Shown here one piece after another: positions 8,683-17,174 of a stretch of 62,664 bases of DNA. Under the pieces are notes generated by a model, which was not told the DNA's origin, did not search any database, and worked only from the letters and a program-made list of their open reading frames with translations. A program made the position numbers and the translations under genes. How positions within the stretch are numbered: position 1 is the first letter of the stretch; each line of letters begins with the position of its first letter. Source of the DNA: Cohnella lupini (lineage in GTDB: Bacteria; Bacillota; Bacilli; Paenibacillales; Paenibacillaceae); assembly GCF_003386205.1 (NCBI RefSeq), contig NZ_QRDY01000023.1, positions 1 to 62,664 of the forward strand, given 5' to 3'.

Positions 8683-9078
8683 TTAAGTTAAATTAAACCA
8701 GCCTAGCGTGGAGCATTTATCAGCTTCCTTGGCAACGACGTCCTCGAGGCTGATATCCAGCAAATTGCACATAGCCGACATGTAAAACAGGTTCTTGCCC
8801 ATCTCGCTCCGGATGACTTCGCGGCATGGCTCGCATAATGCGCCTTCCATGTGGGATTTCGATTGGCGATTCGCTTGATCAAGCGGCATCTCCTCCGAGA
8901 ATCCTTGGTTTCTGGCGGTTAATTCGATGCATCCGCATTCGGTAATCGATTTGGATACGGCGCGGTTCACGGAAGCATTAGACTGGCTGTACTTCGTAAC
9001 GACATCAAGCAGACTGCGATGACGGAGCAACAATTCCGACACCTGACTCTGGAATTCCTGGAGCGTAGGTGCGCCCAT
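8683..9078 (-). CDS. Conserved small protein, possible degenerate MazG-fold protein
   Basis: I recall this 131-aa protein as a conserved family found at this locus in Paenibacillaceae, often labelled DUF1573 in annotations, but its function is not known to me. It is soluble and mostly helical. It has a CGC pair near residue 49 and CEPC near 84. The C-terminal stretch EMGKNLFYMSAMCNLLDISL resembles the second helix pair of MazG-type NTP pyrophosphohydrolases (E-x2-D with LGI-x-LE), but the metal-binding Asp position is Lys. Start is ATG at 9078 after GAGGTGG; a GTG at 9087 overlaps that site. It has its own promoter. Confidence 0.8.
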   Translation of the reverse strand: MGAPTLQEFQSQVSELLLRHRSLLDVVTKYSQSNASVNRAVSKSITECGCIELTARNQGFSEEMPLDQANRQSKSHMEGALCEPCREVIRSEMGKNLFYMSAMCNLLDISLEDVVAKEADKCSTLGWFNLT

Positions 9079-9119
9079 CCGTTCCACCTCGGTTACCGTT
9101 TATTTACTAATCCTCTTTT

Positions 9120-9148
9120 ATTATAGTTCAAGGGATCCCGGATTTCAA
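9120..9148 (-). promoter_or_regulatory. SigA promoter of the reverse-strand gene at 8683-9078
   Basis: Read on the minus strand: TTGAAA (9148-9143), exactly 17 bases, then a perfect TATAAT (9125-9120). It drives the gene starting at 9078 with a leader of about 35 bases. Confidence 0.8.
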
Positions 9149-9269
9149 AAGAAGTTGTTATTTTTGAGGAAACTTTAAGAAGGCTGCCCGTCGGAGGTTT
9201 GCAATCGGAAAATTGGAACATACTAGTAACGACATTTCTGATTTATTACAAGAAAGGGAGTGATTTATC

Positions 9270-10361
9270 ATGATCATGAAAAGAATTATTCAGATCGTCG
9301 GCCTTCTGATGGGCGGTATGCTAGGTCAACAGATGTCTACCTGGCAAACGTCATCGGATTCGCCATGGATGGGAGCGTTGCTGGGAGCTTCTACGGGTTC
9401 CGGAGGAACCTTCAGCGCGGTCATTGGGGCTTTTGCCGGGTTTCTGCTGGCTACCTCCATTGCTTCTCCGTTATCCCGTTCTTTGCAAAGGGGAATCGAT
9501 AAGCTATCCAGTTACCCCATGTCCGATCTCGTATCCGGCTTAGTCGGCTTAACCTTTGGTCTCGCACTTTCTTCATTCCTGTATCCTTATGTAACGGATA
9601 TTCCGTATGTGGGACAAGTAATGGCAGCGGTATCTGCGCTTACGCTTGGTTATGCGGGTCTTAGAATTGGCATGCTCAAAAGGGAAGAGCTCGGGGATTG
9701 GATTCGCGCGCGCAAGACGATCGAGGTGCCGAAAAGCGACGGGCCCCGGTACGAGGAGCACAAAATTCTCGATACCAGCGTCATCATCGACGGACGAATC
9801 GCCGACATTTGCAAAACGGGTTTCATCGAAGGAACGTTGGTCATACCGGAATTCGTGCTGGAGGAGCTGCAGCATATCGCGGATTCGTCCGATCTTCTCA
9901 AGCGCAATAGAGGGCGCAGAGGGCTGGATATTCTGAATAAGATTCAGAAGGAGCTGGACGTCAGGGTGCTTATTTACGAGGATCCGAACGAGGAGCCGGG
10001 AGAAGTGGACAGCAAGCTAGTGAAGCTAGCTAAAGCGATGCAAGGAAAAGTCGTCACCAACGACTTCAATCTAAACAAAGTTTGCGAGCTTCAAGGCGTA
10101 TCCGTGCTGAACATCAACGATCTGGCGAATGCGGTCAAGCCCGTCGTTCTTCCGGGCGAGGAAATCGTCGTGCAGGTCATCAAGGATGGCAAAGAACACG
10201 GCCAAGGCGTGGCTTACTTGGACGATGGCACGATGATCGTAGTGGAAGGCGGCAGGGACTACATCGGAACGACGATGGAGGTGCTCGTGACGAGCGTCCT
10301 TCAGACATCGGCGGGCCGAATGATCTTCGCGAAGCCCAAGCTATTGGAAAAAGCGCTCTAA
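9270..10361 (+). CDS. yacL: PIN/TRAM domain membrane protein, YacL family
   Basis: This 363-aa protein has about four transmembrane helices in residues 1-135, then a cytoplasmic PIN nuclease-like domain (ILDTSVIIDGRIADI at about 168-182, with acidic residues ExxxE later) and a C-terminal TRAM-like RNA-binding segment. The family is conserved next to disA and ispD in Firmicutes, but its substrate is unknown. The predicted activity is a membrane-tethered ribonuclease. Start is ATG 9270 after GAAAGGGAG; a second ATG two codons later is possible. Confidence 0.92.
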   Translation: MIMKRIIQIVGLLMGGMLGQQMSTWQTSSDSPWMGALLGASTGSGGTFSAVIGAFAGFLLATSIASPLSRSLQRGIDKLSSYPMSDLVSGLVGLTFGLALSSFLYPYVTDIPYVGQVMAAVSALTLGYAGLRIGMLKREELGDWIRARKTIEVPKSDGPRYEEHKILDTSVIIDGRIADICKTGFIEGTLVIPEFVLEELQHIADSSDLLKRNRGRRGLDILNKIQKELDVRVLIYEDPNEEPGEVDSKLVKLAKAMQGKVVTNDFNLNKVCELQGVSVLNINDLANAVKPVVLPGEEIVVQVIKDGKEHGQGVAYLDDGTMIVVEGGRDYIGTTMEVLVTSVLQTSAGRMIFAKPKLLEKAL

Positions 10362-10384
10362 CAAGGTATGATAATAGAATTATG

Positions 10385-10416
10385 GGCGGGACGCGCTCCG
10401 TGTCCCGTCTTTTGTT
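10385..10416 (+). terminator. Probable terminator between yacL and ispD
   Basis: CGGGAC (10387-10392) pairs with GTCCCG (10402-10407), followed by TCTTTTGTTTG. The stem is short and the T run imperfect, so read-through into ispD is likely. Confidence 0.6.
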
Positions 10417-10459
10417 TGTAATCATGAGAGAATAAGTCGCATCTTAAGGGGATCGTGCC

Positions 10460-11158
10460 ATGGAGTGGGGAGCTGTCGTGGTTGCCGCAGGACGTGGCAC
10501 CCGAATGGGCGCCGCGGATAATAAGCCCTATCTGAAGGTGGCGGGACGCACCGTTCTGGCCCATGCTCTGGAAGCCTTCGAGAGAAGTCCATCCGTTTCC
10601 TCGATCGTGCTGGTCGTCTCTTCCGGAGAGCAGAAGAAGGCGGCGGAAATCGTCGGGGCAGAGGGATTCCGCAAAGTAACGTTAATCATACCGGGCGGGG
10701 CCGAGCGTCAGGATAGCGTGTATGCCGGGCTTGAAGCCTTGCGTACCGAGGGCGTGCTGGTCCATGATGCGGCAAGGCCCCTCGTGACGCCGGATCAGAT
10801 CGAGGCATGCTGCCGCGCGGCGGAAGAGCATGGCTCTTCGGCATTGGCCGTACCGGTGAAAGATACGATCAAAATTTCGGACGGCAACGGCTTCATCGTT
10901 GCGACCCCGGAACGCAGGACGCTGTGGAGCGTGCAGACTCCGCAGGCTTTTTTGCGTCTGGAGCTTATGCAGGCGCACCGCAATGCTCAGGAGAACGGCG
11001 CGTCGGCCACGGATGATGCGATGCTGCTCGAGCGGATAGGCCGCAAGGTTGCCATCGTCGAAGGCGATTATCGGAATTTGAAAATCACGACGCCCGAGGA
11101 CCTGCCGATAGCGGAGCTGCTGATCGCCGGGCGTCAAGGAAAGGGGAGTCCGCAATGA
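10460..11158 (+). CDS. ispD: IspD, 2-C-methyl-D-erythritol 4-phosphate cytidylyltransferase
   Basis: IspD joins CTP and MEP to give CDP-ME in the non-mevalonate isoprenoid pathway. The 232-aa protein has the nucleotidyltransferase signature AAGRGTRMG at about residues 10-18, the VHDAARP motif near 97, and ATDDAMLLE near 185. The ATG start follows AAGGGGATCG. Its stop overlaps the ispF start (ATGA), so the two pathway enzymes are translationally coupled. Confidence 0.97.
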   Translation: MEWGAVVVAAGRGTRMGAADNKPYLKVAGRTVLAHALEAFERSPSVSSIVLVVSSGEQKKAAEIVGAEGFRKVTLIIPGGAERQDSVYAGLEALRTEGVLVHDAARPLVTPDQIEACCRAAEEHGSSALAVPVKDTIKISDGNGFIVATPERRTLWSVQTPQAFLRLELMQAHRNAQENGASATDDAMLLERIGRKVAIVEGDYRNLKITTPEDLPIAELLIAGRQGKGSPQ

Positions 11159-11631
11159 TACGAATAGGACAAGGGTTTGACGTCCATCAGTTGGTCGAAG
11201 GTCGTCCATGCATTATCGGAGGAGTGACCATTCCTTACGAGAAGGGGCTATTAGGCCACTCGGACGCGGATGTCTTACTCCATACGATAAGCGACGCCAT
11301 TCTGGGCGCGCTTGCGCTAGGCGATATCGGCAAGCATTTTCCCGATACCGATCCGGAGTTCAAGGATGCGGATAGCGTGAAGCTGTTGGAGCATGTATGG
11401 GCTTTGGCCAAGGAGCTCGGGTACAAGCTCGGCAATGCCGACGCGACGATCATCGCCCAAGCGCCGAAGATGGCTCCATACATCCCGGCGATGGTAACGG
11501 TCATCGCGAGGGCGCTTGAATGCGAAGAATCGCAAGTCAACGTCAAAGCGACGACGACGGAACGTCTGGGCTTTACCGGTCGCGGCGAAGGCATCGCGTC
11601 GCAAGCCGTCGTTTTATTGATTCGGGAATAG
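11155..11631 (+). CDS. ispF: IspF, 2-C-methyl-D-erythritol 2,4-cyclodiphosphate synthase
   Basis: IspF cyclises CDP-ME 2-phosphate to MEcPP, two steps after IspD. The 158-aa protein is full length and shows the metal ligands DVH at residues 8-10 and the conserved GHSDADVLLH with His42, plus DIGKHFPDTD near 57. The ATG overlaps the ispD stop codon by four bases, and AAGGGGAG at the end of ispD serves as its ribosome-binding site. Confidence 0.97.
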   Translation: MIRIGQGFDVHQLVEGRPCIIGGVTIPYEKGLLGHSDADVLLHTISDAILGALALGDIGKHFPDTDPEFKDADSVKLLEHVWALAKELGYKLGNADATIIAQAPKMAPYIPAMVTVIARALECEESQVNVKATTTERLGFTGRGEGIASQAVVLLIRE

Positions 11632-11656
11632 GCTTATAAGCCAAGGAGGAATACCT

Positions 11657-13111
11657 ATGTCGACCAAAGTCCGCGTGCGTTACGCGCCGAGCCCTACGGG
11701 CCATTTACATATCGGCAACGCCAGAACCGCCATTTTCAACTATTTGTTCGCTCGCCATCACGGCGGAGAATTTATCATTCGCATCGAGGATACGGATGTT
11801 AAGCGCAACGTGGCAGGCGGCGAGGAAAGTCAGCTGACGTATCTGAAGTGGCTGGGCGTCGATTGGGACGAGAGCACCGACCGGCCGGGCGAATACGGCC
11901 CTTACCGCCAGACCGAGCGCTTGGAGATTTACGACGCGCACACTCGGCAATTATTAGACCGGAAGCTAGCGTACCCGTGCTATTGTAACGAAGAAGAGCT
12001 GGAGCGGGAGCGGGAAGAACAGACGGCTCGGGGGGAAACGCCAAAGTACTCGGGCAAGTGTCGCCATCTTAACGCCGAGGAGCAAGCCTCTCTGGCAGCG
12101 GAAGGGCGGACTCCCAGCGTCCGGTTTACCGTTCCCGTTGAACGGGTGTACGCCTTCAAGGATACGGTTAAAGGAGAAATCTCATTCCAAGCCGACGATT
12201 TCGGGGATTTCGTTATCGTGAAGAAAGACGGCATTCCGACATACAATTACGCCGTCGCAGTCGATGACCATCTCATGGCGATCACTCACGTACTTCGCGG
12301 TGAAGATCATATCACGAACACGCCGCGCCAACTTATGATCTACGAAGCGTTCGGTTGGACGCCGCCGGAGTTCGGGCATATGACGCTGATCGTCAACGAC
12401 CAACGGAAGAAGCTGTCCAAGAGAGACGAATCCATCGTGCAGTTCATTCAGCAGTACGATGAATTGGGCTATTTGCCGGAGGCTTTATTCAACTTCATCA
12501 CTTTGCTCGGTTGGTCTCCGGAAGGAGAAGAGGAGATCTTCGGCCGCGAGCAGCTGATCGAGATTTTCAACGCCAACCGTCTTTCCAAGAGTCCGGCCGT
12601 ATTCGATACCGCCAAGCTTAGCTGGCTGAACCAGCATTATCTGAAGCAAGTCTCCCCGGAGCGGGTCGTCGAGCTATGCGTCCCCCATCTGATTAAAGCT
12701 GGACGATTGCCCGCTGAGCCGAACGCTCAAGAGCTGGAATGGGCCACCGCTTTGGTGATCCTGTTCCGCGATCATCTTCGCTTCGGGGCGGAAATCGTCG
12801 CGCTCTCGGACTTGTTCTTCGTGGAGAAGCTAGAGTTCAACGACGAAGCCGCCATCGTCATGGCCGAAGAATCGGTACCGACCGTGCTGAGCGCTTTCCG
12901 CGATCAGATCGAAGCGGCAACAGAGGCCGATTTCTCCATCGACAACATCAAGGCGTGGATCAAAGCGGTACAAGTCGCTACGGGAATTAAAGGCAAAGGC
13001 TTATTCATGCCCATTCGGGTTGCTTTGACCGGTCAGACGCACGGACCCGATCTGAACGGGACGGTGTGGCTCCTCGGCCGCGACCGGGTTCTGAAGCGAC
13101 TAACGCGTTAA
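11657..13111 (+). CDS. gltX: Glutamyl-tRNA synthetase
   Basis: GltX charges tRNA-Glu (and usually tRNA-Gln in Firmicutes, with later amidation). The 484-aa protein is a class I synthetase with PSPTGHLHIGNART (HIGH motif) at residues 11-24 and KKLSKRD (KMSKS motif) near 250. The CYCNEEELE segment near 112 resembles part of a zinc-binding region. AAGGAGG lies 8-14 bases before the ATG. Downstream is the cysteine T-box leader. Confidence 0.97.
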   Translation: MSTKVRVRYAPSPTGHLHIGNARTAIFNYLFARHHGGEFIIRIEDTDVKRNVAGGEESQLTYLKWLGVDWDESTDRPGEYGPYRQTERLEIYDAHTRQLLDRKLAYPCYCNEEELEREREEQTARGETPKYSGKCRHLNAEEQASLAAEGRTPSVRFTVPVERVYAFKDTVKGEISFQADDFGDFVIVKKDGIPTYNYAVAVDDHLMAITHVLRGEDHITNTPRQLMIYEAFGWTPPEFGHMTLIVNDQRKKLSKRDESIVQFIQQYDELGYLPEALFNFITLLGWSPEGEEEIFGREQLIEIFNANRLSKSPAVFDTAKLSWLNQHYLKQVSPERVVELCVPHLIKAGRLPAEPNAQELEWATALVILFRDHLRFGAEIVALSDLFFVEKLEFNDEAAIVMAEESVPTVLSAFRDQIEAATEADFSIDNIKAWIKAVQVATGIKGKGLFMPIRVALTGQTHGPDLNGTVWLLGRDRVLKRLTR

Positions 13112-13142
13112 TAAAATAGAGCACGGGCGGCATGGGTATCCC

Positions 13143-13171
13143 TTGTCACCCGAGTAACGTTGGGATATACT
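13143..13171 (+). promoter_or_regulatory. SigA promoter of the cysE-cysS operon
   Basis: TTGTCA (13143-13148), 17 bases, TATACT (13166-13171). Transcription would start near 13178 and run into the T-box leader. Confidence 0.75.
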
Positions 13172-13179
13172 TGTGCTAT

Positions 13180-13490
13180 ATCGAAAATGTGCGACGAACA
13201 GGAAAGTAAGTTTCGTATACGGATGTCCAGAGAAGGCGGTCTAGGCTGAGAGCCGCCACATTCACGCGAAACCGAAATTGCGCCTGGGAGCTGTGCCGCC
13301 GATCGGACTTCCGAAGGTAACGCGATGATTGTTATCGCATACTCGGGGAAAGTCGCGGGTAAGCGGTGCCGGGGGGAGCCCGTTAACCATCCGATGAGGA
13401 GCCGAAGTCTTTTTACGGACGACGACTCAAGCAGAGTGGGACCACGTCATGACGTCTCTGCAGCGATAAGCTGCAGGGGCTTTTTTATTT
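13180..13490 (+). promoter_or_regulatory. Cysteine-specific T-box riboswitch
   Basis: This 310-nt leader has T-box landmarks in order. Stem I carries an AGTA element near 13205 and a specifier region GAAATTGCGCCTGGGAG; the triplet TGC at 13279-13281 reads as cysteine. The T-box sequence AGAGTGGGACCACG is at 13433-13446, and a terminator follows. Uncharged tRNA-Cys should stabilise the antiterminator and switch on cysE and cysS. The variable base after TGG is G, unlike the A that pairs best with the U discriminator of tRNA-Cys. Confidence 0.93.
13454..13487 (+). terminator. T-box-controlled terminator before cysE
   Basis: GTCTCTGCAGC (13454-13464) pairs with GCTGCAGGGGC (13470-13480) over 11 positions with two G-T wobbles, followed by TTTTTT. 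Its left side overlaps the antiterminator region of the T-box, which is how the switch works. Confidence 0.9.
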
Positions 13491-13553
13491 ATCCGGTCAT
13501 TCTGGTGTTCAAGAATTCATGCCATTATAGATAGATATGGGGAGGGACTGGAT

Positions 13554-14291
13554 ATGGGATTGTGGCGAAAGGTCAAGTCCGACATCGATGCGGTGTTCGA
13601 GAACGACCCCGCGGCCCGGAGCTGGTTCGAAGTCGTGTTTACTTATTCGGGTTTACATGCAATCTGGTCTCATCGAGTCGCGCATTTCTTATACCGCCAC
13701 AAGCTATTTTCGGTCGCGAGGGTGATTTCTCAGGCTAGCCGTTTCTTTACCGGCATCGAGATTCACCCAGGAGCCCGCATCGGGAGTAAACTGTTCATCG
13801 ATCACGGCATGGGAGTCGTCATCGGAGAGACATGCGAGATCGGGGACGAAGTCGTCATCTATCAGGGGGTAACGCTAGGCGGCACGGGCAAGGAGAAGGG
13901 CAAACGCCATCCGACGATCGGGAATCGGGTCGTTATCGCGTCGGGAGCCAAGGTGTTGGGATCGTTCAAGGTCGGGGATCACACCAACATCGGCGCGAAC
14001 TCCGTCGTTCTTCGGGAAATTCCGCCCAACAGCACGGTCGTCGGCATTCCGGGAAGAATCGTGAAGCGAGACGGCAAGAAAATCGGAGATCGCCTCGATC
14101 ACACGAACCTTCCGGATCCGCTCATCGAGACCTTTCGGTTCATGCAGAAGGAAATCAATGATTTGAAGACCGAGGTCGAACGGCTGAAAGCCGCTGAGGG
14201 GAACGGGCACACTAAACCCAAAGACTCGAACGAGTCTGCCCGAGCGAATGAGACGGTCCCCATTTCGGCCTATGATACTAAAAGGAGCTAA
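13554..14291 (+). CDS. cysE: Serine O-acetyltransferase
   Basis: CysE transfers acetyl from acetyl-CoA to serine, the first step of cysteine synthesis. The 245-aa protein has the alpha-helical N-terminal part, then a left-handed beta-helix of hexapeptide repeats (IGSKLFIDHGMGVVIGE and following), with DH and GGTGK motifs typical of SAT. The C-terminal tail after about residue 190 is charged and coiled-coil-like. GGGGAGG lies upstream of the ATG. It is the first gene of the Cys T-box operon with cysS. Confidence 0.96.
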   Translation: MGLWRKVKSDIDAVFENDPAARSWFEVVFTYSGLHAIWSHRVAHFLYRHKLFSVARVISQASRFFTGIEIHPGARIGSKLFIDHGMGVVIGETCEIGDEVVIYQGVTLGGTGKEKGKRHPTIGNRVVIASGAKVLGSFKVGDHTNIGANSVVLREIPPNSTVVGIPGRIVKRDGKKIGDRLDHTNLPDPLIETFRFMQKEINDLKTEVERLKAAEGNGHTKPKDSNESARANETVPISAYDTKRS

Positions 14292-14296
14292 TTCAA

Positions 14297-15709
14297 GTGA
14301 AACTTAGAATATACGACAGCATGGCGCGGGAGCCGCTGCTTTTTATTCCTCGCGAACCGGGTAAAGTGAATATGTACGTGTGCGGACCGACCGTGTACGA
14401 CTATATCCATATCGGGAACGCCCGGCCCGTCATCTTCTTCGACGTCGTTCGCCGCTACTTGGAGGCTATCGGCCTTCAAGTCAATTACATCGTGAACTAC
14501 ACGGACGTCGACGATAAAATGATCCGCAAAGCCGCCGAGCTCGGTTGCACGGTACCGGAGCTGGCCGAAAGATTCATCGCGGCGTTTAACGAAGACCGGA
14601 GCGCCCTCGGCTCTAAGCCTCCGACGGTCTCGCCGCGGGTGACGGAGAACATAACCGAAATCGTTGATTTCATCAAGGGCTTGGTCGATCAAGGATCCGC
14701 TTACGAGAACGCGGGAGACGTTTATTTCCGCACGGCTTCTTTTCCCGAATACGGTAAGCTATCCCATAAGAACCTCGACGAATTGCAATATGGCATTCGG
14801 ATCGACGTGGACGAGCGCAAGGAAAGCCCGCAGGATTTCGTGCTGTGGAAAGCCGCGAAGCCCGGGGAAATTTTCTGGCCCAGCCCATGGGGAGACGGAC
14901 GTCCGGGCTGGCATATCGAATGCTCGGCGATGGTGCGCAAGTTCGCTGGCGACACGTTGGACATCCACGGAGGCGGACACGATTTGCAGTTCCCTCACCA
15001 CGAATGCGAGATCGCCCAATCGGAATCTTTCACGGGCAAGCCGCTGTCCCGTTATTGGATGCATAACGGCTTCGTCAATATTAACAACGAGAAAATGTCG
15101 AAGTCGCTCGGCAACGGGGTAAACGTTCGGCAGCTGTTGAAAGGAACATCCAAATTCGCGATTAGATATCTCATGCTGGCGACTCATTATCGCAGCCCGC
15201 TTAATTTCAGCGACGAGACGATCCGGCAGGCGATCAACAGCGTCGAGAGACTGACGAACAATCGCGACAACGTCAAGCACCGTTTGTCATCCGTTGCCCA
15301 AGGATCGCTTTCCCTTGCATCGGACAACAGCTTGATCGAGAAGCTCGACCTGCTGCGTACCGAGTTCCATTCCCGCATGGAGGACGATTTCAGCACGCCG
15401 GACGCGATAACGGCATGGTTCGGCCTCGTTTCGGAAGTGAATGCTTATCTGAAAAGGGAAGTCGTAAGCGAGAAGGATTTGAACCTTATCCTAAGCCGGA
15501 TCGAGGAAATGAACGGAATTCTGGGACTGATGCCGGAAATCGAGGACGTAGGCCTGCTCGACGAAGAAGTAGACGCGCTGATCGCCGAACGAACTTCGGC
15601 GCGCGCCAGCCGCAACTTCGCTCGGGCGGACGAAATTCGCGATTTATTGGCGAACAGGGGAATTCTACTCGAGGATACTCCGCAAGGCATTCGTTGGCGG
15701 CGCAAATGA
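14297..15709 (+). CDS. cysS: Cysteinyl-tRNA synthetase
   Basis: CysS charges tRNA-Cys. The 470-aa protein has CGPTVYDYIHIGNARP (first zinc Cys and HIGH motif) at about residues 28-43, WHIECSAM and a HHECE zinc-ligand region near 205-235, and KMSKSLGN near 266. Length is normal. It follows cysE by 5 bp and lies under the Cys T-box, so cysteine synthesis and cysteine use in translation share one tRNA-Cys sensor. Its stop overlaps the mrnC start. Confidence 0.97.
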   Translation: MKLRIYDSMAREPLLFIPREPGKVNMYVCGPTVYDYIHIGNARPVIFFDVVRRYLEAIGLQVNYIVNYTDVDDKMIRKAAELGCTVPELAERFIAAFNEDRSALGSKPPTVSPRVTENITEIVDFIKGLVDQGSAYENAGDVYFRTASFPEYGKLSHKNLDELQYGIRIDVDERKESPQDFVLWKAAKPGEIFWPSPWGDGRPGWHIECSAMVRKFAGDTLDIHGGGHDLQFPHHECEIAQSESFTGKPLSRYWMHNGFVNINNEKMSKSLGNGVNVRQLLKGTSKFAIRYLMLATHYRSPLNFSDETIRQAINSVERLTNNRDNVKHRLSSVAQGSLSLASDNSLIEKLDLLRTEFHSRMEDDFSTPDAITAWFGLVSEVNAYLKREVVSEKDLNLILSRIEEMNGILGLMPEIEDVGLLDEEVDALIAERTSARASRNFARADEIRDLLANRGILLEDTPQGIRWRRK

Positions 15710-16158
15710 CGGAGCGCGAGAGCTTGAACGAGGTGTCCGTCGCGCCAGTCATTTCGCCGGAACTGCCCAAGGACGTTCCCGTTAATCTTCTTTCCCCGGT
15801 CGTGTTGGCTTATATCGGAGACGCCGTATTCGAAATATACGTCAGGCAGCGGCTCGTTGCGGGTTTCAACCGCAAGCCCCACGAATTGCACCGCGCGGCC
15901 ACGGGTTACGTCTCCGCCGCCGCCCAAGCGAAGCTTCTGCAGAAATGGATGCCGTTGCTTTCCGAAGAAGAAGCCGACATCGTCCGTCGCGGCCGCAACA
16001 CCAAGTCGGGCCAACCGCCTAAGAACGCGGATCCGGCCGATTATCGCCATGCGACGGCGTTGGAATGCTTGGTCGGACACTTGTATTACAGCGGAGCCAA
16101 GGAGCGATTGGAGCAACTGATCGATATCGCTTTCTTAGATCGTTCTGCCAAGACGTAA
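15706..16158 (+). CDS. mrnC: Mini-ribonuclease III, 23S rRNA maturation
   Basis: Mini-III trims both strands of the 23S processing stem to make mature ends. The 150-aa protein is a lone RNase III catalytic domain without a dsRNA-binding domain. YIGDAVFEIYVR near residue 36 and ATALECLVGHLYY near 115 hold the acidic residues of the active site. The start is ATG 15706, overlapping the cysS stop as ATGA; longer upstream frame extensions lie inside cysS and are not needed. Confidence 0.96.
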   Translation: MTERESLNEVSVAPVISPELPKDVPVNLLSPVVLAYIGDAVFEIYVRQRLVAGFNRKPHELHRAATGYVSAAAQAKLLQKWMPLLSEEEADIVRRGRNTKSGQPPKNADPADYRHATALECLVGHLYYSGAKERLEQLIDIAFLDRSAKT

Positions 16159-16187
16159 CGCAATAAACCATAAAGGAAGATGCTAAT

Positions 16188-17174
16188 ATGAACGAATATA
16201 ATCAAAGACCGCAGAGCAGCCGTTCTCCGGGAAGCTCCAAGACTAATGCGGCGGGTGACCGGAAAACCGATCGAGCTCCGGCAAGCAACGGTCGCGTCGC
16301 GAAGGATAAGCGTTATCCGGCAACTCCTGTCCCGAAGGAATCCGCGGAGGATAAGGAAGTATGGGCGGAAGAAAGCGCGTTGAAGGGCGACGACGAGTAC
16401 CTGGCTGGCAAGCATCCGATTCTCGAAGCGATGAAGGCAGGTCGCTCGATCAACAAAATCTTCGTGTCTGCCCAAGCTCAACGACATCTTGTCCAACCGA
16501 TCATGGATGAGGCTAAGATACGTGGAATCGTCGTCCAACAAGTCGACAAGAGCAAACTGGACAGGCTCGTTCCGGATATGCAGCACCAAGGCGTTGTCGC
16601 CCAAGCCGCCGCCGTCGCTTACGTCGAAGTGGAAGACCTGCTGGCTCGCGCCGCCGAGCGCGGCGAGGCGCCTCTTATCGTGCTGCTCGACGAAGTGGAG
16701 GATCCGCACAACCTGGGCTCCGTGCTGCGTACCGCCGATTGCACGGGCGTGCACGGCGTCATCATACCGAAGCGCAGAAGCGCTAGCTTGACGGCGGTCG
16801 TCGCCAAGACGTCGGCAGGCGCGGTAGAATATGTTCCCGTCGCGAGGGTGGCTAACCTCGTCCAGACGATGGAGAAGCTGAAGGAAGCAGGGCTGTGGAT
16901 CGCCGGCGCCGATGCGGGAGCGAAGGAAGGATTCTACGACACGAACCTGACCGGGCCGATGGCGATCGTTATCGGGAACGAGGGCCAAGGGTTATCGCGC
17001 CTCGTGAAAGAAAGATGCGACTTTATTCTATCCCTTCCGATGTCCGGACAAATCAATTCGTTGAACGCTTCGGTCGCGGCGGGCGTAATCTTGTACGAGG
17101 TGGTTCGCCAACGCCAACAAGCCCTAAAGAAAAGCGGCGTAAAGCAGGCGACTCCAGCTCCGGATCATGCATGA
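16188..17174 (+). CDS. rlmB: RlmB, 23S rRNA 2'-O-ribose methyltransferase (SpoU family)
   Basis: RlmB methylates a guanosine ribose of 23S rRNA (G2251 in E. coli numbering). The 328-aa protein starts with about 65 polar, probably disordered residues, then a substrate-binding domain (AGKHPILEAMKAGRSINKI near 68) and a SPOUT domain: motif 1 DPHNLGSVLRTADC near 173, motif 2 GNEGQGLSRL near 263, motif 3 SLNASVAAGVILYE near 288. The N-terminal extension makes it longer than the E. coli protein (243 aa). It overlaps rae1 by 8 bp. Confidence 0.95.
   Translation: MNEYNQRPQSSRSPGSSKTNAAGDRKTDRAPASNGRVAKDKRYPATPVPKESAEDKEVWAEESALKGDDEYLAGKHPILEAMKAGRSINKIFVSAQAQRHLVQPIMDEAKIRGIVVQQVDKSKLDRLVPDMQHQGVVAQAAAVAYVEVEDLLARAAERGEAPLIVLLDEVEDPHNLGSVLRTADCTGVHGVIIPKRRSASLTAVVAKTSAGAVEYVPVARVANLVQTMEKLKEAGLWIAGADAGAKEGFYDTNLTGPMAIVIGNEGQGLSRLVKERCDFILSLPMSGQINSLNASVAAGVILYEVVRQRQQALKKSGVKQATPAPDHA

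Noticed and set aside
15415..15705. Longer mrnC start inside cysS
   Set aside because: This would give a 97-residue Arg-rich extension entirely inside cysS, out of line with the family; the ATGA overlap at 15706 is the normal start.
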